Shown one piece after another: positions 10,355 to 21,277 of a stretch of DNA of 64,000 nucleotides. Numbering within the stretch: the stretch's first letter is position 1; each line of letters opens with the position of its first letter. The position numbers and the translations under genes are program-made. The notes beneath the pieces were generated by a model. The model saw nothing but the letters and a program-made list of their open reading frames with translations. It searched no databases and was not told where the DNA came from. Origin of the DNA: Burkholderiales bacterium. GTDB taxonomy: Bacteria > Pseudomonadota > Gammaproteobacteria > Burkholderiales > Burkholderiaceae_C. Where the stretch lies: the NCBI GenBank assembly GCA_017307865.1, contig JAFKGE010000016.1, positions 124,001 through 188,000 on the forward strand. Direction: 5' to 3'.

Positions 10355-11431
10355 TCAATGCGGGAACGGCCATAACCGCATCTTCTGCTTGCCCGTGGAC
10401 CACAGCCGCGCCAGTCCGTGCGGCTCGACAATGAGGAACCAGACGATCAGCGTGCCGAAGATGATGAATTCGGCGTGCGTCGCGGCGGTGGTGGTGATCT
10501 CGACGTGGATGAGCGAGGCGAGCCAGGGCAGCACGCGATTGAGCACGATGGGCAGCACGATGATGAAGGCCGCGCCGAACAGGCTGCCCATGATCGAGCC
10601 CAGGCCGCCGATGATGATCATGAACAGCAGCTTGAGCGACACGTCGAGCGAGAACGCCGCCGGCTCCCACGAGCCCAGGTAGAAAAAGCCCCACAGCACG
10701 CCCGCCACGCCCAGGATGAAGCTGCTGATGGCGAACGCCGTGAGCTTGGCGTACATCGGACGGATGCCGATCACCGCGGCGGCCACGTCCATGTCGCGGA
10801 TCGCCATCCACTCGCGCCCGATGGCGCCGCGCACCAGGTTCTTGCTGGCCAGCGCCAGCACGGCGAGCACCGCCAGGCAGAACAGGTATTTGGCGGCGCT
10901 CGACTCCAGCGGCAGGCCAAGCACCGAGAGATTGGACACCGCCACCGCGCCCGAGGCGCTGTCCAGCGTGAACCAGCGCACGCGCAAAAACAGCCAGTCG
11001 GCAAAGAACTGCGCCGCCAGCGTGGCGACCGCCAGGTACAGCCCCTTGATGCGCAGGCTGGGCAGGCCGAACACCACGCCGAAGGCGGCCGCGCACACGC
11101 CGCCCAGCAGCATCGCCAGCACCAGCGGAATGCCCGGCACGCGCATGACGAAGTTGTACGCGCCGTAGGCCCCCACCGCCATGAAGGCCGCGCCGCCGAG
11201 CGAAATCTGGCCGCAGTAGCCCACCAGCAAATTCAGCCCCAGCGCCGCCAGCGACATGATGACGAAGGGAATCAGGATGGCGGCGAACAGGTACTCGCTG
11301 GCGACGAAGGGCACGACGGCAAACGCGAACAGCACCAGCGCCAGCACCGCCACGCGATCCTGCAGGATCGGGAAGATCTGCTGGTCGGCGCGGTAGCTGG
11401 TTTTGAACTGGCCGTTTTCGCGGTAGAACAT
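10355..11431 (-). CDS. ABC transporter permease, LivM type (module B)
   Basis: A 358-residue inner-membrane permease with roughly nine to ten hydrophobic segments and the LivM signature LLVGYCGQISLGGAAFMAVGAYGAY. The cytoplasmic EAA-like loop GREWMAIRDMDVAAAVIGI contacts the ATPases. It partners the LivH protein encoded upstream. A family A repeat sits in the 64-base gap between the two permease genes. Confidence 0.92.
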   Translation of the reverse strand: MFYRENGQFKTSYRADQQIFPILQDRVAVLALVLFAFAVVPFVASEYLFAAILIPFVIMSLAALGLNLLVGYCGQISLGGAAFMAVGAYGAYNFVMRVPGIPLVLAMLLGGVCAAAFGVVFGLPSLRIKGLYLAVATLAAQFFADWLFLRVRWFTLDSASGAVAVSNLSVLGLPLESSAAKYLFCLAVLAVLALASKNLVRGAIGREWMAIRDMDVAAAVIGIRPMYAKLTAFAISSFILGVAGVLWGFFYLGSWEPAAFSLDVSLKLLFMIIIGGLGSIMGSLFGAAFIIVLPIVLNRVLPWLASLIHVEITTTAATHAEFIIFGTLIVWFLIVEPHGLARLWSTGKQKMRLWPFPH

Positions 11432-11437
11432 GGTTAT

Positions 11438-11495
11438 TGGTCGTTTTGGCCTCTAGCCCTTGTCTGTCAAGCGCAAGCAGCTATCAAAATCAAAG
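11438..11495. repeat. Dispersed intergenic repeat, family A
   Basis: GGTCGTTTTGGCC, then CTTGTCTGTCAAGCGCAAGCAGCTATCAAAATC. A well preserved copy filling the gap between livH and livM of module B, that is, inside an operon. Confidence 0.75.
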
Positions 11496-12425
11496 TCATA
11501 CGCGGTCAATGATCTTCTCCCCGAACAGGCCCTGCGGACGAAACAGCAAAAACACCAGCGCCAGCACGTAGGCGAACCAGATCTCGATGCCGCCGCCGAC
11601 GTAGGGGCCGAGAAAGACCTCCGACAGTTTCTCGCTCGCGCCGATGATCAGCCCGCCGACGATGGCGCCGGGCACCGAGGTCAGGCCGCCCAGGATCACC
11701 ACCGGCAGCGCGCGCAGCGCCAGGGTGGAGAGCGAGAACTGCACCCCCAGCTTGCTGCCCCAGACCATGCCCGCCACCAGCGCAGCCACGCCCGCCACGC
11801 ACCAGACGATGACCCAGATGCGCGACAGCGGAATGCCCACCGACTGCGCCGCCTGGTGGTCGTCGGCCACCGCGCGCAGCGCGCGCCCGGTGGTCGTCTT
11901 TTGAAAGAACAGCGCGAGCAGGGCCACCAGCGCGGCGGCAATGGCGGCGGCGATCAGGTCCTCGGGGTCGACCAGCAGGCCGCCGTCGAACACGCTGCCC
12001 AGGATGAACATCGGGTCCTTGGGCATGCCGATGTCGATCTTGTAGATGTCGCCGCCAAACACCGTCTGGCCCACGCCTTCGAGGAAATAGGCGATGCCCA
12101 GCGTCGCCATCAAGAGCGTCGTCTCGGACTGGTTCACCAGGTGGCGCAGCGCCAGGCGCTCGATCAGCCAGGCCACCAGAAACATCAGCAGCGCCGCGCC
12201 GATGAAGGCCAGCACGTTGGCCAGCACCTTGCTTTCGATGCCCGTCCACTGCGGAATCCATTCGGCAAAGCGCGCCATCGCCAGTGCCGCGAACAGCACC
12301 ATCACGCCCTGCGCGAAGTTGAACACCCCCGAGGCCTTGAAGATCAGCACGAAGCCCAGCGCCACCAGCGCGTAGAGCATGCCGGTCATCAGGCCGCTGA
12401 TCAGGGTTTCGAGGAAAAAGCCCAT
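11496..12425 (-). CDS. ABC transporter permease, LivH type (module B)
   Basis: A 309-residue inner-membrane permease. The N-terminal GLMTGMLYALVALGFVLIFKASGVFNFAQG is the LivH signature in two adjacent parts, and GRALRAVADDHQAAQSVGI is the cytoplasmic coupling loop. It ends in the family motif RPQGLFGEKI. The start lies 12 bases below the livG stop. It forms the heterodimeric channel with the LivM protein. Confidence 0.92.
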   Translation of the reverse strand: MGFFLETLISGLMTGMLYALVALGFVLIFKASGVFNFAQGVMVLFAALAMARFAEWIPQWTGIESKVLANVLAFIGAALLMFLVAWLIERLALRHLVNQSETTLLMATLGIAYFLEGVGQTVFGGDIYKIDIGMPKDPMFILGSVFDGGLLVDPEDLIAAAIAAALVALLALFFQKTTTGRALRAVADDHQAAQSVGIPLSRIWVIVWCVAGVAALVAGMVWGSKLGVQFSLSTLALRALPVVILGGLTSVPGAIVGGLIIGASEKLSEVFLGPYVGGGIEIWFAYVLALVFLLFRPQGLFGEKIIDRV

Positions 12426-12437
12426 CGCCCGCGCCCC

Positions 12438-13253
12438 TCAATGCTCCGCGCCCAGGTAGGCGCGGATCACGTCCTCGTTGGCGCGCACCTCGTGCGGCGC
12501 GCCGTCGCCGATCTTGCGCCCGTAGTCCAGCACCACCACGCGGTCGCTGATGTCCATCACCACGCCCATGTCGTGCTCGATCAGCACGATCGTGGTGCCG
12601 AACTCGTCGTTGACGTCGAGGATGAAGCGGCTCATGTCCTGCTTTTCCTCCACGTTCATGCCGGCCATGGGCTCGTCCAGCAGCAGCACCTGCGGCTCCA
12701 TGGCCAGCGCGCGACCCAGGTCGACGCGCTTTTGCAGGCCGTAGGGCAGCTGGCCCACGGGCGTCTTGCGATGCGCCTGGATTTCAAGAAAGTCGATGAT
12801 GTGCTCGACGAATTCGCGGTGCGCGATCTCCTCGCGCTCGGCCGGGCCGATGCGCAGCGCCTGCAAGAGGATGTTGCTCTTGATCTTGAGGTTGCGCCCC
12901 GACATGATGTTGTCCAGCACGCTCATGCCCTTGAACAAGGCCAGGTTCTGGAAGGTGCGCGCCACGCCCATCTCGGCCACCTGGCGCGAGTTCATGTGGC
13001 TGAAGGTGCGGCCGCGAAAGGTGATCGAGCCTTCGCTGGGCGTGTAGACGCCGTTGATGCAGTTGAGCATCGAACTCTTGCCCGCGCCGTTGGGGCCGAT
13101 GATGGCGCGGATCTCGTGCTCGCGCACGTCGAAGCTGATGTCGCTCAGCGCCTTCACGCCGCCAAAGCGCAGGCTGATGTTCTTCACGTCCAGGACAACG
13201 TCGCCGATGGCGCGCGTCGGCGCGAGTTCGGTGCTCGTCTGCGGCACGTTCAT
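12438..13253 (-). CDS. ABC transporter ATP-binding protein, LivG type (module B)
   Basis: A 271-residue ATPase with Walker A GPNGAGKSS, the LivG-type [20 protein letters not shown] segment and Walker [12 protein letters not shown]. Its ATG overlaps the stop of the upstream acyl-CoA synthetase (ATGA), so ligase and transporter are translated together. The signature segment reads LPYGLQKRVDLGRALA, where Tyr-Gly-Leu stands in for the usual Ser-Gly-Gly; LivG proteins commonly deviate here. Confidence 0.92.
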   Translation of the reverse strand: MNVPQTSTELAPTRAIGDVVLDVKNISLRFGGVKALSDISFDVREHEIRAIIGPNGAGKSSMLNCINGVYTPSEGSITFRGRTFSHMNSRQVAEMGVARTFQNLALFKGMSVLDNIMSGRNLKIKSNILLQALRIGPAEREEIAHREFVEHIIDFLEIQAHRKTPVGQLPYGLQKRVDLGRALAMEPQVLLLDEPMAGMNVEEKQDMSRFILDVNDEFGTTIVLIEHDMGVVMDISDRVVVLDYGRKIGDGAPHEVRANEDVIRAYLGAEH

Positions 13254-15199
13254 GCAGCCACCTTCACCGGCGCGAAGCGCCTGGCGTCCAGGATGCCGAG
13301 CGTGGCCGACACCGTGCCGCTGCGCCCGTCCTCGAACTTGACGGCGGTCTCGATGAACTGCTCGCTCTTGCCGCCATACAGCGCGTCCAGCAGCACGCCG
13401 TATTTCTCGGCGACGAAGCCGCGGCGCACCTTGCGCGTGCGCGTGAGCTCGTCGTCGTCCGGGTCCAGCTCCTTGTGCAGCACCAGAAAGCGCGCGATCT
13501 GCGTCGCCTCCATGCCTTCCTCGCCGGCCAGCTCGGCATTCACCTTCTCGACGCACTCCTTCATCATCGTCAGCACGTCCGGCTTGCCGGCCAGGTCGAC
13601 GTAGCCCGCGTAGGGCAGGCCCCGGCGCTCGGCCCAGTTGCCGACGGCGTCGAAGTCGATGTTGAGGAAGGCGCAGACCTGCTCGCGCGCATCGCCGAAG
13701 CACACCGCTTCCTTGATCTGCGGAAAGAACTTGAGCTTGTTCTCGATGTAGTTGGGCGCGAACATGGCGCCCGAGGTGAGCCGCCCCACGTCCTTGGCAC
13801 GGTCGATGATGCGCAGATGACCGTCGGAGTCGATCACGCCGGCGTCGCCGGTGTGGAAGAAGCCCTCCGCGTCCAGCACCTCAGCCGTGGCCTCGGGGCG
13901 CTTGTAGTACTCGGTCAGCAGCGACTGGCTGCGCACCAGCACCTCGCCGCCGTCGGCAATCTTCAGCTCCACGCCCGGCGCGGCCTGGCCCACGGTGTCG
14001 AGCTTGACCTCGCCATCCTTCTGGATGCACACGTAGGCACAGGTCTCGGTCTGGCCGTACAGCTGCTTGAGGTTGACGCCGATGGAGCGGAAGAACCGGA
14101 ACAGGTCGGGCCCGATGGCCGCGCCCGCCGTGTAGGCCACGCGAATGCGCGACAGGCCCATGGCGTTCTTCAGCGGCCCGTACACCAGCAGCTTGCCCAA
14201 GCCGTACAGCAGCCGGTCGCCCAAGGCCACCGGCTTGCCCACCAGGATGTCGGCGCCCACGCGGCGCGCCACGCGCATGAAGCTCTCGTGCATCCACCGC
14301 TTGACGGGCGCGGCGTCTTCCATGCGGATCGACACCGAGGTCAGCATGCCCTCGAACACGCGCGGCGGCGCGAAGTAATAGCTGGGGCCGATCTCGCGCA
14401 TGTCGATGGCCACGGTCTCGGCGCTTTCGGGGCAGTTGATGGTGAAGCCCGCCACCAGCCACTGCGCCACCGAAAACAAAAAGTCGCCGGCCCAGGCCGG
14501 CGGCAGGTAGGACAGCACGTTGTCGCGGCCGTTCAGCCCGTCGATGGCAACGCCGCCCTCGGCCGCCGCGATGTAGGCGTGATGCGTCTGGCACACGCCC
14601 TTGGGCCGGCTGGTGGTGCCCGAGGTGTAGAGGATGATGGCCGTGTCCTCGGGCTTGAGGCGCGCGATCTGCTGCACGAAGTAGTCCGGCTGCTGCTGCT
14701 CGAAGCGGCGGCCCGCCGCCATCAGGTCCTGCACGCTGATCAGGCCCGCGTCGCGGTAGTGGCGCAGGCCGCGCGGGTCGTCGTAGATGATGTGCGTCAG
14801 GCCCGGCACGGCGGCATCGCCCGCGCCGGCGCGCAGCTCCAGCAGCTTGTCGACCTGCTCCTGGTCTTCGGCAAAGGCGAACTGCGCGCCCGTTTCGCGC
14901 AGCACGAAGGCCATCTCGGCGGCCACCGCGTCTTGGTACATCGGCACCGGCACGCCGCCCAGCGACTGCACCGACAGGAACATCAGGTACAGCAGCGGGC
15001 GGTTGTCACCCACCAGCGCCAGGTTCTGCCCCGTTGCGAAGCCCAGCGACGCCAGGCCCAGCGCCATGTGGCGCGCGTCGTCCAGCGCGCGCTGCCAGCT
15101 CCAGGTCTGCCAGATGCCGTATTCCTTCTCGCGCAGCGCCGGCGCCAGCGGGCGCTGGCGCGCGTGCTGCAGCAACAACTGGGGAAAGGTCGCCGTCAT
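13250..15199 (-). CDS. AMP-dependent acyl-CoA synthetase (COG1022-like, module B)
   Basis: A 649-residue adenylate-forming ligase that should make an acyl- or aryl-CoA from ATP, CoA and a carboxylic acid. The phosphate loop YTSGTTSRPKG is at 191-201, followed by YGQTETCAY and HTGDAGVIDSDGHLRIIDR. Size and C-terminal pattern match the long-chain type (FadD15-like) rather than PaaK. It is embedded in the ABC operon and coupled to livG by ATGA. The ATG at 15199 was chosen; a GTG at 15259 overlapping the upstream livF stop (GTGA) would add 20 residues and is a real alternative. The paralogue at 19315 has the same length. Substrate unknown. Confidence 0.9.
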   Translation of the reverse strand: MTATFPQLLLQHARQRPLAPALREKEYGIWQTWSWQRALDDARHMALGLASLGFATGQNLALVGDNRPLLYLMFLSVQSLGGVPVPMYQDAVAAEMAFVLRETGAQFAFAEDQEQVDKLLELRAGAGDAAVPGLTHIIYDDPRGLRHYRDAGLISVQDLMAAGRRFEQQQPDYFVQQIARLKPEDTAIILYTSGTTSRPKGVCQTHHAYIAAAEGGVAIDGLNGRDNVLSYLPPAWAGDFLFSVAQWLVAGFTINCPESAETVAIDMREIGPSYYFAPPRVFEGMLTSVSIRMEDAAPVKRWMHESFMRVARRVGADILVGKPVALGDRLLYGLGKLLVYGPLKNAMGLSRIRVAYTAGAAIGPDLFRFFRSIGVNLKQLYGQTETCAYVCIQKDGEVKLDTVGQAAPGVELKIADGGEVLVRSQSLLTEYYKRPEATAEVLDAEGFFHTGDAGVIDSDGHLRIIDRAKDVGRLTSGAMFAPNYIENKLKFFPQIKEAVCFGDAREQVCAFLNIDFDAVGNWAERRGLPYAGYVDLAGKPDVLTMMKECVEKVNAELAGEEGMEATQIARFLVLHKELDPDDDELTRTRKVRRGFVAEKYGVLLDALYGGKSEQFIETAVKFEDGRSGTVSATLGILDARRFAPVKVAA

Positions 15200-15255
15200 G
15201 GGCGGGAGGTCTCCATGGTCGAGCGGCCGGGGAAAGCTGGGGCCATCACCGTCGA

Positions 15256-16043
<788 letters not shown>

Positions 16044-16047
<4 letters not shown>

Positions 16048-17306
16048 TTCTTTTCCTTGGACTTGGCGATGTCTTCCTTGATCAGGTCCCAGACCACGTC
16101 CTGGTAGGCGCTGCCCCAGTCGGACTTGGGCGCCCACTGCTTGCCGTCCCATTCGGAAATCATGCCCGCGCCGCCGCCCTGGTGGTCCTTGGCGGTGATG
16201 GTGAGCGGCGGCATCAGGCCTTCGGCGGTGAAGTCCTTGATCGTCTCGTAGCCGGCCTTGATCTTCTCGCCCGTGAGCGGCGCGCCGCCCTTTTGCATGC
16301 CCAGCTTGACCGCCTGCACCGCGATCGCCATGCTGGCCACGCCGATGTTGTAGTAGGTGGTGCCGACCTTGGCCTTGTCGCCGCTGCCCTTGCCGGGCGT
16401 GACCACCTTGTCGACGATGCGCTTCAGGATCGCCGGACCGGTGCCGGTGTTGACCAGGGTGACGCGCTTGACGCCCACCACCTCGTTGCCCTTGAAGGCC
16501 GACATGTCGCTTTCGGACAGCCAGATCACCGAGTGGATGTCCTTGGGCGCGATGCCGTTGGTGACGGCGCTGCGAATGGACACCGCCTGGCCGGGGCCGG
16601 CGCCCCAGATGATGATCTTGTCCGGACGGTTCTTGCGCACCTCGCTCCAGGTCGCCGCCTGCTCGGTGCCGGGCACCGGATAGGGGTAGAGCTTGAGCTC
16701 GAAGCCCTTGGTCTTGGCCACGCGCTCGATCAGCTCGATCGGCTCCTTGCCGAAGGCCGAGTCGATGTGCACGAAGGCGATCTTCTTGCCCTTCAGGCCC
16801 CCCTCCTGCTCGTCGATGTACTTGAGCAGCAGCGCCGCCTGCGAACGGTAGATGGCCGCCGACGGGAAGACGTAGGGGAAGGCATCGCCGTCGGCCGCGT
16901 CGGCGCGGCCGTGCGCGAAGGCGATCATCGGCATGTGGTCTTCGTCGACGCGCGGCATCAGCGCGTTGGCCACGGGCGAGCTCAGGAAGTCGAAAAACAC
17001 CGCGCCCGCGGCCTTGGCCTCGTTGTACAGCGCGATGCCGCGCTCGGGGTAGCTGGCGTGGTCCTTGATGATCAGCTTGATCGGGTGGCCGTCGATGCCG
17101 CCCTCCTGGTTGACCAGGTTGATGTAGTCCTGCTGGCCCTGGCTGTATTCGGCGGTCAGGAAGGTGTAGACGCGCGTGAAATCGAGCAGCGTCGCAAACT
17201 GGATGGGCGCCTTGTCCTGCGCCCAGGCGGGCAGACTGCCCATGCTTGCCGCGGCGGCGGCCGTCAAGACGGTGCGGCGGCTCAGTGCCAGGTCGGTGTG
17301 TTTCAT
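16044..17306 (-). CDS. ABC transporter substrate-binding protein, LivK type (module A)
   Basis: A 420-residue periplasmic receptor. The N-terminus SRRTVLTAAAAASMG followed by AWAQ looks like a twin-arginine (Tat-like) signal, unlike the Sec-type signal of the module B receptor. The binding domain shows LVNQEGGIDGHPIKLI and KKIAFVHIDSAFGKEP, typical of type I receptors. It is followed at once by its livF (ATGA overlap). Ligand unknown; sequence divergence from the module B receptor suggests a different one. Confidence 0.9.
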
Positions 17307-17360
17307 CGCGTGTGTCTCCTTTGCGTGGTTGACGTGAATGAACCCGGAAAACCCGCGTGC

Positions 17361-18434
17361 TCAGCTTTGCGTGTGGCGGAACGGCCAGACCAGCAGATAC
17401 TTGCGCGCGTTGTCGTAGATTTTGGCCAGCCCCAGCGGCTCGAACAAGAGAAAGCCGATGATCATGGCGCCATACAGCATCAGCGGGATGTGCGCCATGA
17501 GCGAGGCCGAGATGTCGAGCCAGCCGTTGCTCACGATCCAGGCGATCAGGTTGAGCAGCACGATCGGCACCAGCAGCACGAAACCCGCGCCGAGAAAGCC
17601 CCCGACCACGCTGCCCAGGCCGCCCACCAGCGCCATGGCCACCAGTTGGATGGTGACGTCGAAGTTGAACTGCGAGGGTGTCACCGCCTTGTAGAAGCAG
17701 AACGCCAGGATGGCGCCCGTGACGCCGCCCAGGAACGAGCTGGCGAAGAAGGCCAGCAGCTTGTACTTGAAGATGTTGACGCCGATGACGGCGGCGGCGA
17801 AGTCCTTGTCGCGCACCGCCACCAGCGCGCGACCGAAGCTGGTGCGCTTGACGTTGAGGATGAACAGGGTGACCACCACCGCCCAGGCCAGCGCCAGGTA
17901 GTAGCGCGCCTCCAGGCTGTCCAGCGGCACGAACAGGAAGCTCACCTTGGGCGTCTGCAGCGTGGCCACCGCGCCGCCCGAGATGGCGTTGACGTTGACG
18001 ATCACCCAGTCCACCAGAAACTGCATCGCCAGCGTGGCCATCACCAGGTACAGACCCTTGACGCGCAGCGCCGCCGCGCCGAACAGGCAGCCGATCAGCG
18101 CCGACAGCAGCCCGGCGCCGAGCAGGGCGAGTTCGAGCGGCACGCCGGCACGCGTCAGGTGGATGCTGGTGTAGGCGCCGATCGCCATCACGGCGGCGAA
18201 GCCGAAGTGCAGCTGGCCGGCCAGGCCCATCAGCAGCGTGAGCGACAGCGTGGCGCTGCTGAAGATCAGCCAGGGCAGCATGTAGCTCGACAGGTACAGC
18301 TGGGACATGTACAGCGGCGCCAGCAGGGCCAGCGCGGCGATGATGCCGACCTGCCAGCGATCGGCCGGAATGGGCCAGAGCTGGCGCGTCTGGCTGTAGC
18401 GCGTGTGGTAGACACCCGAGAGGCGGTAGAACAT
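17361..18434 (-). CDS. ABC transporter permease, LivM type (module A)
   Basis: A 357-residue multi-spanning inner-membrane protein that opens MFYRLSGVYHTRY, echoing the MFYRENGQFKTSY start of its module B paralogue. It carries the LivM signature LLMGLAGQLHFGFAAVMAIGAY and the coupling loop GRALVAVRDKDFAAAVIGV. It starts five bases after livH. Confidence 0.92.
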   Translation of the reverse strand: MFYRLSGVYHTRYSQTRQLWPIPADRWQVGIIAALALLAPLYMSQLYLSSYMLPWLIFSSATLSLTLLMGLAGQLHFGFAAVMAIGAYTSIHLTRAGVPLELALLGAGLLSALIGCLFGAAALRVKGLYLVMATLAMQFLVDWVIVNVNAISGGAVATLQTPKVSFLFVPLDSLEARYYLALAWAVVVTLFILNVKRTSFGRALVAVRDKDFAAAVIGVNIFKYKLLAFFASSFLGGVTGAILAFCFYKAVTPSQFNFDVTIQLVAMALVGGLGSVVGGFLGAGFVLLVPIVLLNLIAWIVSNGWLDISASLMAHIPLMLYGAMIIGFLLFEPLGLAKIYDNARKYLLVWPFRHTQS

Positions 18435-18439
18435 GGCGG

Positions 18440-19318
18440 TCAGATCCTCTCGATGTCTTCGCGGCCGAACATGCCGTGCGGCCGGATCAGGATGGTCAGC
18501 AGGATCACCAGCGAGGTCACGACGTCGCGCGTGCTGCCGCCGACCCTGGAGTCCACGTAGCCCGGAATCACGCTGCCCAGGATGCCGATGATCAGGCCAC
18601 CCAGCAGTGCGCCCATGATGCTGTCGATGCCGCCCAGGATCACCACCGCCACGGCCGGGAACAGCAGCGCGGTGAGCGACCAGTCCACGCCCTGCGCCGC
18701 GCCCCACAGCGTGCCGGCGGCGACTGCGCAAATGCCCGCCAGGCCCCAGGAGATGGCCACCGCGTGCTCGACCGAGATGCCGACCGACCAGCTGGCCACG
18801 TGGTCGTCCGAGACCGCGCGCAGCTTGGTGCCCAGGCGCGTGCGGAAGAACGCGAGGGCCAGCGCCACCAGCACCAGCGCGATCACGGCGCCGACCGCGT
18901 AGGTGCGGTTGGCCAGGATGTCGCCCATGATCAGCGGCGCCAGGCCCAGGCCGATGTCGAGCTGCTTGGGCTCAGTGCCGAGCACGCCCGGGCCGAAGCC
19001 GCGCAAAAACACGTCCAGCCCCAGCGTCAGCATCACGACCATGATGATGGGCTGGCCGACCATGGTGCGCAGCAGCAGGCGCTCGACGACCAGCCCCAGC
19101 ACGAACATCACCCCCAGCGCCGCCACGGCGGCCAGCCAGATCGGCAGCCCCCAGGTGGTGAACAGCCAGACGGTGTAGCCGCCCATCATCACCAGCGCGC
19201 CCTGCGCGAAGTTGAGCACGCCCGAGGACTTGTAGATCAGCACGATGCCCAGCGCCACCATGCTGTACATCAGGCCGGTGAAGGCGCCGTTGATCAGCAG
19301 CTCCAGAAAGTAGCTCAT
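18440..19318 (-). CDS. ABC transporter permease, LivH type (module A)
   Basis: A 292-residue inner-membrane permease with the signature GLMYSMVALGIVLIYKSSGVLNFAQG (in two adjacent parts) and the loop GTKLRAVSDDHVASWSVGI. The C-terminus RPHGMFGREDIERI matches the family. Its ATG overlaps the acyl-CoA synthetase stop (ATGA), so ligase and permease are coupled. Confidence 0.92.
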   Translation of the reverse strand: MSYFLELLINGAFTGLMYSMVALGIVLIYKSSGVLNFAQGALVMMGGYTVWLFTTWGLPIWLAAVAALGVMFVLGLVVERLLLRTMVGQPIIMVVMLTLGLDVFLRGFGPGVLGTEPKQLDIGLGLAPLIMGDILANRTYAVGAVIALVLVALALAFFRTRLGTKLRAVSDDHVASWSVGISVEHAVAISWGLAGICAVAAGTLWGAAQGVDWSLTALLFPAVAVVILGGIDSIMGALLGGLIIGILGSVIPGYVDSRVGGSTRDVVTSLVILLTILIRPHGMFGREDIERI

Positions 19319-21264
19319 GCAAACTCCTTGGGCGCTGCAGGCACGTCACGAATGGCGAGCAGGCGCTTGAGCACGCCCGACTCGCCCGTCTCGTAGGTGA
19401 TCTGCGCCACGGATTCGATGCGGTCCCGGCCGGCGTAGATCGCCTCGATGATGTCGGCGTAGTGCTCGGCGATCACGCCGCGGCGCAGCTTGCGCGTGCG
19501 CGTGACCTCGCCGTCGTCCGGGTCGAACTCCTTGTGCAGGTTGACGAAGCGGCGGATGCGCGTGCCCTCGGGCAGCCTGGCGTTGACCGTGGCGAACAGC
19601 TCGGCCATCAGGTCGTACACGCCCGGCTGCTGCGACAGGTCGGAAAACGAGGTGTAGGCCACGCCGTGCTCCTGCGCCCAGTGGCCCACGGCCTCCCAGT
19701 CGATCGCCACCAGCGCGGCCAGGTGCTCGCGCCCATCGCCCAGCACGCAGATGTCCTTGATGTAGGGGCTGAACTTGAGCTGGTTCTCGATGAAGGTGGG
19801 AATGAAGCGCTGGCGCGCGGTGGTGTAGACCACCTCGGACACGCGCCCGAGCACGACCAGCTGGCCGTCGTCTTCCAGGTAGCCGGCGTCGCCGGTGTGC
19901 AGCCAGCCGTCCTGCAGCGCCTCGGCCGTGGCGGCGGGGTCGTCGAAATAGCCGTCGAACACGTTGCCGCCGCGCACCAGGATTTCGCCGCTGTCGCTGA
20001 TCTTGATCTCGATGCCGGGAAAGGGCTTGCCCACCGTGTGCAGCTTGACCGTGTCGGCGCCCTGCGCGGCGCACAGCGCCGAGTTTTCGGTCTGGCCGTA
20101 GAACTGGCGCAGCGGCAGACCGAGCGCGCGAAAGAACAAAAAGGATTCTTCGCCGATCGCCTCGCCGGCGGTGTAGGCGTGGCGCGCGCGCGCCAGGCCC
20201 AACTGGTCCTTGATCGGGCCGTAGACCAGCAGCTCGCCCAGGGCGCGCAGCAAGCGCTGGCCCAGGCCCGGCTGCCGGCCCTTGAGGCGCGCGCGCTCGA
20301 TCTCGATGGCCAGCGGCATGAAGCGCTCGTAGAGCCAGCGCTTGAGCGGCGTGGATTCGGCAATGCCCACCTGCACGCGCGTGAGCATGGTCGACCAGGC
20401 GCGCGGCGAGGTGAAGTACACCGTGGGCGCGATCTCGCGCAGGTCGCGCTGCACGGTTTCCTGCTTTTCGGGGATGTTGACGGAAAAGCGCAGCTCCAGC
20501 GCCGCCGCGATCGAGAAGATGAAATCCCCCACCCAGGCGATCGGCATGTAGGCCATGTGCGTCTCGCCGGGGTTGAAGTAGCCGGCCTGCGCCGCGCTGC
20601 GCACCGCGAACAGTACGTGGCGGTGCTTGAGCGGGATGCCCTTGGGCGCGCCCGTGGTGCCCGATGAGTGCAGCAGGATGGCCACGTCGTCGGCGCGCGG
20701 GCGCGCCTGCAGCTCGGCCTGCAGCCCGGGCTCGGCGCGCAGGCGCTCGCGCCCGCGCCGCGCCAGTTCGGTGAAGGCGATCGTCCCCGCGGGCTCGTGG
20801 TCGGCCAGGCCGCGCGGGTCGTCGTAGATGATCCATTCGAGGCCCGCGTACTGCTCGCGCAGCGCCACCAGCTTGTCCACCTGCTCCTGGTCTTCGGCGA
20901 TGGCGAAGCGCACGCCCTCGCGCTGCAACTGGCCCAGCAACTGCTCGGGCGTGAAGTCCGGGTAGGCCGGCGAGGGCACGGCGCGCAGCGTGATCGCGCC
21001 CAGCATGCCGAAGTACAGCGCCGGCCGGTTGTCGCCGACGACCAGCACCTTGTCCTCCGGCGCCACGCCCAGCGACTCCAGGCCGGCGGCGGCGGCCATC
21101 ACCTGTTCCAGGTAGGCCTGCCAATTCGTTTCCTGCCAGATGCCGCGGTCGCGTTCGCGCATGGCGATGGCCTTGCCATGACCGGCCGCGTTGGCGGCCA
21201 GCGCGGCGATCAGGTGGTCGTGCGCGCCCGCGGCCGGCGCGCCTTGGGGCGTGGCCGCCGTCAT
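19315..21264 (-). CDS. AMP-dependent acyl-CoA synthetase (COG1022-like, module A)
   Basis: A 649-residue ligase, the same length as the module B paralogue. It shows HSSGTTGAPKG (199-209), YGQTENSAL and HTGDAGYLEDDGQLVVLGR. It should adenylate a carboxylic acid and transfer it to CoA. The start at 21264 is set by a strong GAGGAGG ribosome site that overlaps the end of livG; an ATG eight codons upstream (21288) lacks one. It lies between livG and livH, so import and CoA activation are encoded on one transcript. Substrate unknown; the EEDQ-like N-terminal segments shared with the paralogue show common ancestry. Confidence 0.9.
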   Translation of the reverse strand: MTAATPQGAPAAGAHDHLIAALAANAAGHGKAIAMRERDRGIWQETNWQAYLEQVMAAAAGLESLGVAPEDKVLVVGDNRPALYFGMLGAITLRAVPSPAYPDFTPEQLLGQLQREGVRFAIAEDQEQVDKLVALREQYAGLEWIIYDDPRGLADHEPAGTIAFTELARRGRERLRAEPGLQAELQARPRADDVAILLHSSGTTGAPKGIPLKHRHVLFAVRSAAQAGYFNPGETHMAYMPIAWVGDFIFSIAAALELRFSVNIPEKQETVQRDLREIAPTVYFTSPRAWSTMLTRVQVGIAESTPLKRWLYERFMPLAIEIERARLKGRQPGLGQRLLRALGELLVYGPIKDQLGLARARHAYTAGEAIGEESFLFFRALGLPLRQFYGQTENSALCAAQGADTVKLHTVGKPFPGIEIKISDSGEILVRGGNVFDGYFDDPAATAEALQDGWLHTGDAGYLEDDGQLVVLGRVSEVVYTTARQRFIPTFIENQLKFSPYIKDICVLGDGREHLAALVAIDWEAVGHWAQEHGVAYTSFSDLSQQPGVYDLMAELFATVNARLPEGTRIRRFVNLHKEFDPDDGEVTRTRKLRRGVIAEHYADIIEAIYAGRDRIESVAQITYETGESGVLKRLLAIRDVPAAPKEFA

Positions 21265-21277
21265 GTCGGAAGCCTCC